Source: CAZOZK01 sp964584245
GTDB taxonomy: Bacteria > Patescibacteriota > Microgenomatia > UBA1400 > PJMF01
Assembly (NCBI GenBank): GCA_964584245.1
Contig: CAZOZK010000002.1
Coordinates: 1-34,955, forward strand
Direction of reading: 5' to 3'
DNA: 34,955 bases
Positions 24,533 through 32,130 of this stretch are shown here, in pieces. A program made the translations under genes and the position numbers. The notes below the pieces were generated by a model. It worked only from the letters and a program-made list of their open reading frames with translations, did no database searches and was not told the origin of the DNA. Position 1 is the stretch's first letter. The number at the start of each line of letters is the position of its first letter.

Positions 24533-24605
24533 TGTGCGCACTAGGACTCGAACCTAGAACCGTCAAGGTATAAGCTTGATGCTCTACCAATTGAGCTATG
24601 CGCAC
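24533..24605 (-). tRNA. tRNA-Ile with UAU anticodon
   Basis: Folded by hand, 73 nt: acceptor GTGCGCA/TGCGCAC (7 bp), D arm GCTC/GAGC, anticodon stem TCAAG/CTTGA with loop CTTATAC, 5-nt variable loop, T arm CTAGG/CCTAG with loop TTCGAGT, discriminator A at 24533. The anticodon is UAU (complement at 24570-24572), reading the Ile codon AUA. CCA is not encoded. All stems pair perfectly, so it looks functional. It lies just upstream of the MacA-like gene. Confidence 0.93.
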
Positions 24606-24630
24606 ACAAAACCACGAAGGTAGTAGGGGT

Positions 24631-24658
24631 ATTGTATCATTGAACTCATTCATTTCAA
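24631..24658 (-). promoter_or_regulatory. Promoter of the tRNA gene
   Basis: On the minus strand TTGAAA (24653-24658), a 16-base spacer, and TACAAT (24631-24636). Both boxes match consensus 5/6, with transcription starting about 19 bases before the mature tRNA. It is the best two-box sigma70-type promoter in the window and may also drive the MacAB-like operon. Confidence 0.55.
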
Positions 24659-24688
24659 AAATAACCAGTTTGTAGTAGTATATAAAAT

Positions 24689-25654
24689 ATGATTACGGGT
24701 CCTTCTGAATCTCTTTTTTTTAGTTATCCAGATATCAATAATGCTGGTAATAAAAAGCCTATTGATTCGGCTAGTGCTATTGGCCCTGTAAAAGAAATGC
24801 GCAATGAGAAAATGCTTGAAGCTGCCAGGGTGGCTAAAAAATTGTCTATCTTACTGGAAAAAATGTCAGACCAAACTCCTGTATTTTCAACCATAAGTGA
24901 AAAACGTATAGTTGGAACTACAGTATCACCAGATCAAAATCACCATATTTTTGACCTACTTAATGAAGAAAAGTATACCAAAGCTCTCAAAGCAGTAGTA
25001 TATGGAACGTTACTTCAGATGGAATTGAATGATCGTTTTGGAACGAGTTCAAATATTCCATTGACAGCAATCAACGAAATGAATCAGGCAAAAAAAGAAT
25101 TGCTTGAGCTTTTTTCTATACCAACAATAGATACTGGTGTCATAAATACTATCCATTTCAAGTTTCAGGGATTCGCATTTGATTTCTCAAGAGACAGTAG
25201 TGGAAATGGTACGCTTAATGTTGATACTTCTACCTTTGAGAAAGGTGCACAAGATGCTGCAAACACTTCAATGACTATTCCAGTAAAAAATGAGCAAAAT
25301 ATACCTCGCTGGCAGCTTGAAATGTTTGCTGCAACAAGGCCTATATCAAATCCAGATTATTTTACAGAACCTGATAACGTACAAGATAAAAATGATCTCG
25401 AGTGTGTATCACTTTTTGCTTATTTAAAGGAATTTGTGACACATTTCCATGATTATGGCTCATATAAAAAGGAATTATTAGACGAAATTAGCAAATTTAC
25501 ACCTGCAGCAAAGCGGTTAGTTGTAACGGAATTAATTAGACTTATTGATGAACAAAAAGATGATACGTTCAATTCTTTTAAATCTGAAGTCCAAGAATTG
25601 TTTCAGCTTCCAATGGAGAACAAAGACGATAGTTGGGTACCTCCACAATTTTAA
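24689..25654 (+). CDS. Soluble protein of unknown function
   Basis: 321 aa, with no membrane segment and few cysteines. It looks mostly helical at the start (VKEMRNEKMLEAARVAKKLS; AVVYGTLLQMELNDRFG), has a middle section that may be beta-rich (IHFKFQGFAFDFSRDSSGNG), and is helical again near the end (AAKRLVVTELIRLIDEQKDD). No known motif. An AT-rich -10-like stretch (TATATA, 24679-24684) directly precedes the ATG and there is no Shine-Dalgarno. It is tail-to-tail with the Cys-rich surface protein gene, with a 16-base gap. Probably lineage-specific. Confidence 0.6.
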   Translation: MITGPSESLFFSYPDINNAGNKKPIDSASAIGPVKEMRNEKMLEAARVAKKLSILLEKMSDQTPVFSTISEKRIVGTTVSPDQNHHIFDLLNEEKYTKALKAVVYGTLLQMELNDRFGTSSNIPLTAINEMNQAKKELLELFSIPTIDTGVINTIHFKFQGFAFDFSRDSSGNGTLNVDTSTFEKGAQDAANTSMTIPVKNEQNIPRWQLEMFAATRPISNPDYFTEPDNVQDKNDLECVSLFAYLKEFVTHFHDYGSYKKELLDEISKFTPAAKRLVVTELIRLIDEQKDDTFNSFKSEVQELFQLPMENKDDSWVPPQF

Positions 25655-25670
25655 TCTGAAACTTTTTATT

Positions 25671-28223
25671 TTAATTCACCGGCGTGTAACTAATAGGCTC
25701 GTATGGCAGACAGGTAGAAGCTTCGGCTCCAGTACAGATCTGACACTGTGCAGCATATGGACCAGCTTGACTGATCGTAAATGCGGCTGATGTTGGGCCA
25801 GTAGCCGTCAAGTTGGAGATAGTACCATCTGGCTGAACAACTCTGAAGATGTATCGCTGAGCCAGTGAGACCGTACCACAAGTGAGACTGACGGAGTCTC
25901 CAAGTGTTGGATCTTGAATCGTGTTGGTTGGTCTCGTAATGTTATTCATTCTAATAGATAGACACATTGGACCAGAAGCAGGTTGACAGATACTACTAGT
26001 TGGATTTGAGTTTAGTCTACAGTTTTTAGCTCCAGTTGAACCAGTGTAGCAAGTGAATCTTGAGTCAGAAGCTTGGCACTGCGCATCCGAGGTACATTCA
26101 GAGTTACAAGAGATGACAACTGGTGGAGGAGTTGGCGTAGGGGTTGGTGTTGGCAAAGGAGTAGCTGGAGGAGGCGTTGGGCCAGTACAGCTATTGGTGA
26201 TTATTTGGAATTCGCCACAGAGTGTTCCAGGTTTATTGCCACCAACACAGACTTTGTCGATTTGGCCGCATTGACCAGCATGTGCGAGAGCTTGGCTGCG
26301 TGCTTGTGCGCCAGTATAGAGCTGTCCATTTTTCTCACAGACTAATGCACCATTTGAAGTTGCAGAAGTTGCAAGAGAATCACATTTAAAGCCGTAGTAC
26401 GCAGAGCAGGTTCCACCGGCTCCACAAATTGAGTCTCCAGTAACACCTGGGTCTTGGCAAATTCTTTGACCAGATGTGCCTTGGCAGACACCGTTGCCGC
26501 AACAAGTATCAGTGAACCCTGCACCGCGCTCAGAGCCGCATTCTTGACTAAGCTGAGTACAAGTGGCACCAATATTATTCCCGCCTGTGTCGATATTGTC
26601 AGAGTTACAAGAACCACCGCTTGGCCTTTTGGATCCAACAACATCTGAAGCAGTACAGCGAAGTCCATTAACACAGTTATTGGCTCCTACAAAATCACAA
26701 GTAATACTTGCAGTGCAAGCTGAATCAGATTGAGTAGCAGCACCAGCAACTACTTTATTTTGTCCATTATTTCCCGCTTCACACACAGCTTTTGTGCGAA
26801 TTTGCCCAGCGCCAGATTGAGGCACATAACAACATACCGTTGTGGGATCACTATTTGCACTACATGTTATTGCTGTTGTTTTACTACTGTCAATGGATCC
26901 ATTAAATAATTCTCTGCAGTTTGTTTTAGAAGTCCAACTAAGACCTTGTGTCCCATATTTACAACAGCCAAAACCACTGAGGGTGTTGCAATTGTTCTCA
27001 TCGTAGCTTTTAATGGTGTCAGCCTTTGCTTTACAATCTCTTTCAGAAATCCAGGAAGTGTTCCCGTTAGCAGGATCATAACAACAGACTGAGTTAGTTC
27101 CAAGTGTGCTTAATTTACATGCAGTATCAGAGGAGGTGTAGCCTGGGATTACTGTTCCATTTATCATAGGACTCAAACAGGTATTTTTCTGCATGAGAGA
27201 TTTCCCTCCTGCAGCGTTTTGGCAACAAACAATTGTTGCATCACTTGAGTCTTGGCATGCTTGGGCAGTAGTAAATTCAGACAAAACTCGAGAATTTGAT
27301 AAAGTAGCGCAATTTGCAGGAGACGTCCAAGTGTTCATAACACCACCATCTGCGCCGCAACATATATTGGGTGCACTAGCAGCACATTCTGCCTCATTCG
27401 TATTTGAACCAGCAGTGTTATTTCCTCCTGAAGTAGTACAGTAGAGTTTATCAACTACTATTGTACGGGAACCATTTGCATACTGACAGCAAGTTTTGCT
27501 AAGTTTCATACACGCTAGTGTGTCACCGTCTGTTTTTGTTTGTAAAGTTAGATTTGTTCCATATGCTATCCTGAACCCCTGCGATTGGCATTGAGCTATT
27601 GGCATCAGATCATGGCGATCATATGAATCAGCACAACAAACATACTGAGTTTCTGGAGATACTGGTGCATTGCCATCTGTATTTGCTTGTCGACAACTTG
27701 CTTGAGTAGCATACCCACTAGTAACATTTCCTTGCGTAACACTACAGTCATATTTAGTGAGCCATTCGAATTTATTATTTTTTTGACAGCACCCAAATCC
27801 TGATAAACTCTCACAATAGGGATTGTCATAATCACCGATTACTCGAACATCTGTCATAACACGGGTTGTGCAAAGGTCACCACTTAAGGAAGTTGTTTTC
27901 CCGGTACTAATTTGCTGACAACAGACGTTGACAGGACTAATAGTATCCATAATTTTTGGATTGGAAGCTAAGGTTTTTTCTAGCTCTTCAAAGCTATTTA
28001 CAGGCGAAGAGAAATAGGCGACAGGGACAGCTGCTTGTTGTCTCACATCTTGATTAACTTGGGTGAGGTAGTAGCCAGCTCCACCGCCGATAATAAGCAA
28101 TGCCAAAAACAACAAACTACCAATCATCTTCAATGAAAAAAGCCTGTTTTTTTTGATTTTAAATCTAGGTGTAGCTGCGCCTGATTGATTTATCATCACT
28201 TCATTCTCCATTTTACTATTCAT
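25671..28223 (-). CDS. Large Cys-rich surface protein with nine CC-repeat units
   Basis: 850 aa. Basic cytoplasmic N-terminus, one TM helix at about 33-53 running into GGGAGYYLTQVNQDVR, then an extracellular part. Residues 101-503 hold nine units of 40-51 aa, each of form CC-x(13-17)-C-x(14-25)-C, with Cys-Cys at 101, 145, 196, 245, 288, 333, 380, 420 and 464. A second Cys-rich region (about 505-680; CCGNGVCQG, GTCSAYYGFKCD, CGQIDKVCVGGN) leads to a Pro/Thr linker. The end is a six-Cys module plus a beta-rich domain with four more cysteines, nearly identical to the end of the 781-aa protein. Last gene of a four-gene cluster. No enzymatic motif; an adhesive or structural surface protein is inferred. 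Confidence 0.8.
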   Translation of the reverse strand: MNSKMENEVMINQSGAATPRFKIKKNRLFSLKMIGSLLFLALLIIGGGAGYYLTQVNQDVRQQAAVPVAYFSSPVNSFEELEKTLASNPKIMDTISPVNVCCQQISTGKTTSLSGDLCTTRVMTDVRVIGDYDNPYCESLSGFGCCQKNNKFEWLTKYDCSVTQGNVTSGYATQASCRQANTDGNAPVSPETQYVCCADSYDRHDLMPIAQCQSQGFRIAYGTNLTLQTKTDGDTLACMKLSKTCCQYANGSRTIVVDKLYCTTSGGNNTAGSNTNEAECAASAPNICCGADGGVMNTWTSPANCATLSNSRVLSEFTTAQACQDSSDATIVCCQNAAGGKSLMQKNTCLSPMINGTVIPGYTSSDTACKLSTLGTNSVCCYDPANGNTSWISERDCKAKADTIKSYDENNCNTLSGFGCCKYGTQGLSWTSKTNCRELFNGSIDSSKTTAITCSANSDPTTVCCYVPQSGAGQIRTKAVCEAGNNGQNKVVAGAATQSDSACTASITCDFVGANNCVNGLRCTASDVVGSKRPSGGSCNSDNIDTGGNNIGATCTQLSQECGSERGAGFTDTCCGNGVCQGTSGQRICQDPGVTGDSICGAGGTCSAYYGFKCDSLATSATSNGALVCEKNGQLYTGAQARSQALAHAGQCGQIDKVCVGGNKPGTLCGEFQIITNSCTGPTPPPATPLPTPTPTPTPPPVVISCNSECTSDAQCQASDSRFTCYTGSTGAKNCRLNSNPTSSICQPASGPMCLSIRMNNITRPTNTIQDPTLGDSVSLTCGTVSLAQRYIFRVVQPDGTISNLTATGPTSAAFTISQAGPYAAQCQICTGAEASTCLPYEPISYTPVN
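25726..25982 (+). repeat. 257-base exact repeat, copy 1
   Basis: Identical base for base to 29150-29406 in the same orientation, and flanked by further high similarity. It encodes most of the C-terminal beta-rich domain of the 850-aa protein (minus strand). Confidence 0.9.
26715..27923 (-). repeat. Nine-unit CC-repeat array (protein-level tandem repeat)
   Basis: Codes for residues 101-503 of the 850-aa protein. The period is 40-51 residues, with only the four cysteines and a few Val/Ile/Gly before the CC strongly kept; the DNA between units is diverged, so the array is old. Confidence 0.8.
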
Positions 28224-28239
28224 TGGAGTTGTCTGAGTA

Positions 28240-29085
28240 TTAGAGTAATAAGAGCATCAATGCGCCGACTCCGATTGTGCCTAATGCAGCGGTGACCCAA
28301 ATTCCCAAGTCTTCTGCTCCAGATTGTGGCAGCTCTTGTGGGAGCTCAGGTTGAGCGACCGTAGGAGTGCTACAAGTTGCACTGGTTGGGTTAGTTGCCA
28401 GGCGGCAAGTGTTGCTGTAGCAGATATGGTTACTGCTTGCACAATCTGCATTGACGGTACAGCCCTCGTTACATACAGCTAAAGGTGTTGGTGTAGGTCG
28501 TGGAGATGGAGTTGGTGTTGATCCATCTGGCATTCTACATTCAGCACTGGTGACGTTTTGAGCCAAGCGACATCTCTGTTGGTAACAGACATGGTTGCCA
28601 TCCTCACAATCATCATTGACGGTACAGTTTCCATTACACTGGATACGTGGAGTTGGTGTAGGAGTCGGAGTCGGGGTTGGCGTAGGTGTGGGAGTTGGTG
28701 TTGGGGTAGGGGTCGGAGTTGGCGTAGGAGTTGGTGTTGGAGTACCTGCCACATTGAATGCTAAAGAACAATTAGCTGTTGAGATAACGTCGGCACTAGG
28801 AGTTTCTGGCGCTGTTGGTGAAAAGTCTTGTGCACCATACCTGGTTCGAAGCGTAATCACCACAGCAGCCATGGCCACAATGAAGAACATGGTTAATCCG
28901 AGAACAGTAGCAATTGATTTTCCATCTACACCAAAAACACTGGTGTTTCCAAGTTGGTCAAACATACCTGCCAAACCTTTTCTTCTTCTAGAAACTGGTT
29001 TGTTTGCTGTAGGAACATTACTGGTTGGCATTTGCATGCCACCTGGTGTGGTGTTCTGTGGAGCTGAGGCGTTTGCGTTTATCAT
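28240..29085 (-). CDS. Surface protein with Thr-Pro spacer, two six-Cys modules and sortase-like C-terminus
   Basis: 281 aa. Proline-rich cytoplasmic start, basic patch SRRRKG, TM helix at about 62-83 (VLGLTMFFIVAMAAVVITL). Then a short ectodomain, a (Thr-Pro)16 spacer, and module 1, C-x3-C-x5-C-x6-C-x4-C-x10-C (CNGNCTVNDDC, then CRLAQNVTSAEC). After another Pro/Thr linker comes module 2 with the same spacing (CNEGCTVNADC, then CRLATNPTSATC). The C-terminus is LPQSG, a short Ala/Gly-rich hydrophobic helix and LLLL with no basic tail. LPQSG resembles an LPxTG sorting motif, but without the positive tail it may simply be a second anchor. It lies between two larger Cys-rich genes (9- and 16-base gaps). 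Confidence 0.75.
   Translation of the reverse strand: MINANASAPQNTTPGGMQMPTSNVPTANKPVSRRRKGLAGMFDQLGNTSVFGVDGKSIATVLGLTMFFIVAMAAVVITLRTRYGAQDFSPTAPETPSADVISTANCSLAFNVAGTPTPTPTPTPTPTPTPTPTPTPTPTPTPTPTPRIQCNGNCTVNDDCEDGNHVCYQQRCRLAQNVTSAECRMPDGSTPTPSPRPTPTPLAVCNEGCTVNADCASSNHICYSNTCRLATNPTSATCSTPTVAQPELPQELPQSGAEDLGIWVTAALGTIGVGALMLLLL
28648..28743 (-). repeat. (Thr-Pro)16 coding tract
   Basis: 96 bases encoding sixteen Thr-Pro pairs in the 281-aa protein. Codons for both residues vary (all four third positions occur), so the tract is kept at protein level rather than being a fresh slippage product. The other strand gives a spurious Gly-Val repeat ORF. Confidence 0.9.
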
Positions 29086-29094
29086 ATGTATTGA

Positions 29095-31440
29095 TTAATT
29101 TACTGGCGTGTAGCTAATAGGTTCATAAGGTAGACAGGTTGAGTCGGCAGCTCCAGTACAGATCTGACACTGTGCAGCATATGGACCAGCTTGACTGATC
29201 GTAAATGCGGCTGATGTTGGGCCAGTAGCCGTCAAGTTGGAGATAGTACCATCTGGCTGAACAACTCTGAAGATGTATCGCTGAGCCAGTGAGACCGTAC
29301 CACAAGTGAGACTGACGGAGTCTCCAAGTGTTGGATCTTGAATCGTGTTGGTTGGTCTCGTAATGTTATTCATTCTAATAGATAGACACATTGGACCAGA
29401 AGCAGGCTGACAGATAGCACTGGTTGGATTTGAGTTTAGTCTACAGTTTTTAGCTCCAGTTGAACCAGTGTAACAAGTGAATCTTGAGTCAGCAGCTTGG
29501 CACTGTGCATCAGTGGTACAAGTTGAGTTACAGGATATGATCACAGGTGGAGGGGTAGGGGTCGGTGTAGGATTGACTGGAGGTGGAGTTGGGTTAGAAC
29601 AACTCTGGTTGATGATTTGGAACTCACCACAGAGTGTGCCAGGATTATTACCGCCTACACAGACTTTGTCGAGTTGACCACATTGGCCAGCATAGGCTAA
29701 TGCTTGTGCACGTTGTGCTTCAGTAAAGAGTTGTCCATTTTTCTCACAAACTAGTTCACCTTTTGAAGTTGGGGAAGTATGGAGAGTATCGCACTTGAAA
29801 CCGTAGTAAGCTGAACAAGTACCGCCACCTGTACAGAAAGAGTCTTCAGGAGCACCAGCATCTTGGCAGATTCGTTGACCAGAAGGGCCTTGGCAGACGC
29901 CATTTCCACAACATGAGTCAGAATATCCAGATCCGCGCTCAGTACCGCAAGCAGTGTACAAAGGTACGCATTGTCCTGGTGGTGTTACTATATCTGTAGA
30001 GCATGAACTTCCTGATGCAGCTCTAGAGTTTGTAACGTCAGCTAGTACACAGAGTTTTCCATTCAGACAGCCATTAACACCGATAGTTTTACAGGTGATT
30101 TTTGTAGTTGAAGCACATAATGCCTCTGTTTTTTTCGATGTATCAATCATTCCACGATATTCTTCAATACAAGTCATTCCTTTAGTCCATGTAAATTGAT
30201 TAGAACCATATCTACAACATTTTTCTCCACTTAAAGCGCTACACTTTTCTTGGGTGTTTGTAATAGTACCTGATTTAACAACATTAGTGGTTTTCTCTAC
30301 ACAACGACTTCGAGTAGTCCATGAGGTTGCACCCGAATTTCTATCATAACAGCATATTGGAGTTTCAGGTGTTGGACAGACCGCATCAGATAGTGTACTG
30401 GTAGTAACTGTTCCAGCAATCCCATTTGCTGCTTCACATTCAGCTGGAGTTTTCAATGATCGACTTGGATCTAAAGCTGATCCAGTGAGACAACAGACAG
30501 TTGTAGTTGCTGGACCGCATTGTGAATTTGCTACAACATTTGCCGTAGCTCCTGTGCTTGAGTTCCCTTGGCATAAGTTCCCAGGAGTAAATCGATAACT
30601 AGTTTCATTTTGAAAAGTAGTTGCACAACAAACGGGAAGTGCAGAAGTATTAATAGTTGGGCAAGCTGCAGGACTTGTAACAGTTGTAGGTACGGTACCT
30701 GCTGTACCACCAGCAATTGAACAAGCTCCAGGGGTTAAAACGCTGAGATTGTATGATGCTACATTACCTTTGTCAATAACTGGTATTGCACAACAAATGG
30801 TAGATGGTCCATCTCCAGAATCTCTGCAAGCCTGATCGCCTCTATCAGTTGGACCGGTTGTGATTGAACCTCCTATTTGGGTACAAGCTGAAGCTGGAAT
30901 AAGTGATCTCATCGGAGAGAAAACTGTGCCATTAACAGCATCTAAAGTTGCAGAACAGCAAACGAGATTATTACTATTTGTGCATAACGCGGGATATACT
31001 TCCATAGCTACTGTATCACTTGTTGGGACACTCTTACATAAGTCTTTACTCATCATGCTGATCGTTGTTTCTCTGAAGTTTACTGTACTTGCAAATTTTG
31101 TCACTGAACAACATACATTATTCTGGTTGACATAGTCTCCAGTTTTACATAAGTTATAACAGTCTGCTGCAGTACCGTTAACTTCACAGGTAGTTACACA
31201 TTGACACTCTGCCCACCACAATCTTTGGTACTCAAGAGGTGGGATCACTTCGCCTTCTCCATATTCAATTGGTGTACAGTTGCTGGGGGTAAGGCTGCTG
31301 GGTGTTTGTGTTAGGCCCTGTGCACTTACTTCCATAATTTTACTTGAATTTACAAATGAGAATGCAGCTAGAGAAACCACAAAAAACACCATAAATAGAA
31401 GTGCTTTTTTGATTTGTGTTAGTGCTGAGTTTTTTTTCAT
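29095..31440 (-). CDS. Large Cys-rich secreted protein with seven CC-repeat units
   Basis: 781 aa, paralogue of the 850-aa protein. N-terminal signal peptide or anchor at about 10-41 (KKALLFMVFFVVSLAAFSFV, then VSAQ). A unique Cys-rich start (CQCVTTCEVNG, DCYNLC) is followed by seven CC units at residues 110-442 (Cys-Cys at 110, 161, 216, 271, 316, 363, 408), each CC-x(16-24)-C-x(17-19)-C. Then come the second Cys-rich domain (CCGNGVCQG; GTCSAYYGFKCD), a Pro/Thr linker, the module C-x3-C-x5-C-x8-C-x9-C-x10-C and the beta-rich end shared with the 850-aa protein. It differs from its paralogue in N-terminus and unit number. Second gene of the cluster; surface structural or adhesive role inferred. 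Confidence 0.8.
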   Translation of the reverse strand: MKKNSALTQIKKALLFMVFFVVSLAAFSFVNSSKIMEVSAQGLTQTPSSLTPSNCTPIEYGEGEVIPPLEYQRLWWAECQCVTTCEVNGTAADCYNLCKTGDYVNQNNVCCSVTKFASTVNFRETTISMMSKDLCKSVPTSDTVAMEVYPALCTNSNNLVCCSATLDAVNGTVFSPMRSLIPASACTQIGGSITTGPTDRGDQACRDSGDGPSTICCAIPVIDKGNVASYNLSVLTPGACSIAGGTAGTVPTTVTSPAACPTINTSALPVCCATTFQNETSYRFTPGNLCQGNSSTGATANVVANSQCGPATTTVCCLTGSALDPSRSLKTPAECEAANGIAGTVTTSTLSDAVCPTPETPICCYDRNSGATSWTTRSRCVEKTTNVVKSGTITNTQEKCSALSGEKCCRYGSNQFTWTKGMTCIEEYRGMIDTSKKTEALCASTTKITCKTIGVNGCLNGKLCVLADVTNSRAASGSSCSTDIVTPPGQCVPLYTACGTERGSGYSDSCCGNGVCQGPSGQRICQDAGAPEDSFCTGGGTCSAYYGFKCDTLHTSPTSKGELVCEKNGQLFTEAQRAQALAYAGQCGQLDKVCVGGNNPGTLCGEFQIINQSCSNPTPPPVNPTPTPTPPPVIISCNSTCTTDAQCQAADSRFTCYTGSTGAKNCRLNSNPTSAICQPASGPMCLSIRMNNITRPTNTIQDPTLGDSVSLTCGTVSLAQRYIFRVVQPDGTISNLTATGPTSAAFTISQAGPYAAQCQICTGAADSTCLPYEPISYTPVN
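29150..29406 (+). repeat. 257-base exact repeat, copy 2
   Basis: Identical to 25726-25982, in direct orientation 3424 bases away. It encodes the C-terminal domain of the 781-aa protein. Such identity next to much more diverged N-terminal halves points to recent gene conversion or duplication of this end only. Confidence 0.9.
30115..31113 (-). repeat. Seven-unit CC-repeat array (protein-level tandem repeat)
   Basis: Codes for residues 110-442 of the 781-aa protein, period 45-55 residues, with four cysteines per unit. The last two units (ICCYDRNSGATSW and KCCRYGSNQFTW) match units 7 and 8 of the 850-aa protein more closely than their own neighbours. Confidence 0.8.
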
Positions 31441-31473
31441 TTATTTTAGATTTGAATGTAGTTAGATAATTAC

Positions 31474-32130
31474 TTATTCAGGCTTGACTCCTTTAGGATT
31501 TAAAGTGCATTTTCGGGTTGCAGGATTCCATGCTGTAGCTTTTGCATTGTGTGCCTCATTACAAATGGTTTTTCCAGCTTTATTACCGCATCCTTTGTCT
31601 GTTATTTGCCATCTCAGTCTACCTTCGATAGTCTTGCACACTTCAGTAACTTCATTAGTACAGCGGGTGGCGTTTTCAGTACATAGTGGAGGAAGGATAG
31701 CTGGTAAACATCTCTTATTATCTGGGCCACCCGATTCACTTCTACAGACAAGATCTAGGGAACATTCGTCATCTCTTGTACAAGGACTGCCTCCACCGTA
31801 AGACCCTCCCGCAGCCTGATTTCTGACATCTTGATTAACTTGGGTGAGGTAGTAGCCTGCGCCACCGCCGATAACGAGCATAAACAAGAAAACAATACTG
31901 AAGATCATCTTCAAAGGGAGTTTGCTTTTTCGTTTGATTGGAGTGTTTGGAGTCATCGAAGAATCCGCAGAACCTGTGCCGGAATCCATACCATCAGTTC
32001 CCATAGCGCCATTCATTGCGGGGGAGTAATTAGTGGTGAAAACGTTTGAATCACCAGCTGACACACCTTGTGCGCCACCAAAATTGTTAGTGTTTGATTG
32101 TGAATTTGTAGGTATGCTATCAAATGACAT
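31474..32130 (-). CDS. Small Cys-rich membrane-anchored surface protein, first gene of the Cys-rich cluster
   Basis: 218 aa. Long polar Asn/Ser/Gly-rich cytoplasmic N-terminus (about 65 aa), basic patch KRKSKLPLK, TM helix at about 73-95 running into GGGAGYYLTQVNQDVR, the same anchor as in the 850-aa protein. A Gly-rich hinge is followed by about 110 residues with ten cysteines (SPCTRDDECSLDLVC; CTNEVTEVCKTIEG). The C-terminus is soluble and Lys-rich. The gene heads a run of four same-strand genes with gaps of 33, 9 and 16 bases, probably one operon. It may be a smaller partner of the CC-repeat proteins. Confidence 0.75.
   Translation of the reverse strand: MSFDSIPTNSQSNTNNFGGAQGVSAGDSNVFTTNYSPAMNGAMGTDGMDSGTGSADSSMTPNTPIKRKSKLPLKMIFSIVFLFMLVIGGGAGYYLTQVNQDVRNQAAGGSYGGGSPCTRDDECSLDLVCRSESGGPDNKRCLPAILPPLCTENATRCTNEVTEVCKTIEGRLRWQITDKGCGNKAGKTICNEAHNAKATAWNPATRKCTLNPKGVKPE

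Noticed and set aside
24533..24605. tRNA-Met or tRNA-Ile(CAU)
   Set aside because: The seven-base anticodon loop reads CTTATAC with perfect stems on both sides, which gives UAU, not CAU.
25690..25881. Short alternative-frame ORFs repeated at 25690-25881 and 29123-29305
   Set aside because: They are alike only because the underlying DNA is duplicated; they lie out of frame within the two large Cys-rich genes.
28648..28743. Possible CRISPR or minisatellite array
   Set aside because: The unit is 6 bases, with no spacers and varied codons; it is a protein-level Thr-Pro spacer.
28595..29098. Plus-strand ORF with a Gly-Val repeat
   Set aside because: It is the complement of the (Thr-Pro)16 tract of the minus-strand 281-aa gene; the repeat is a by-product of that coding and the gene context is minus strand.
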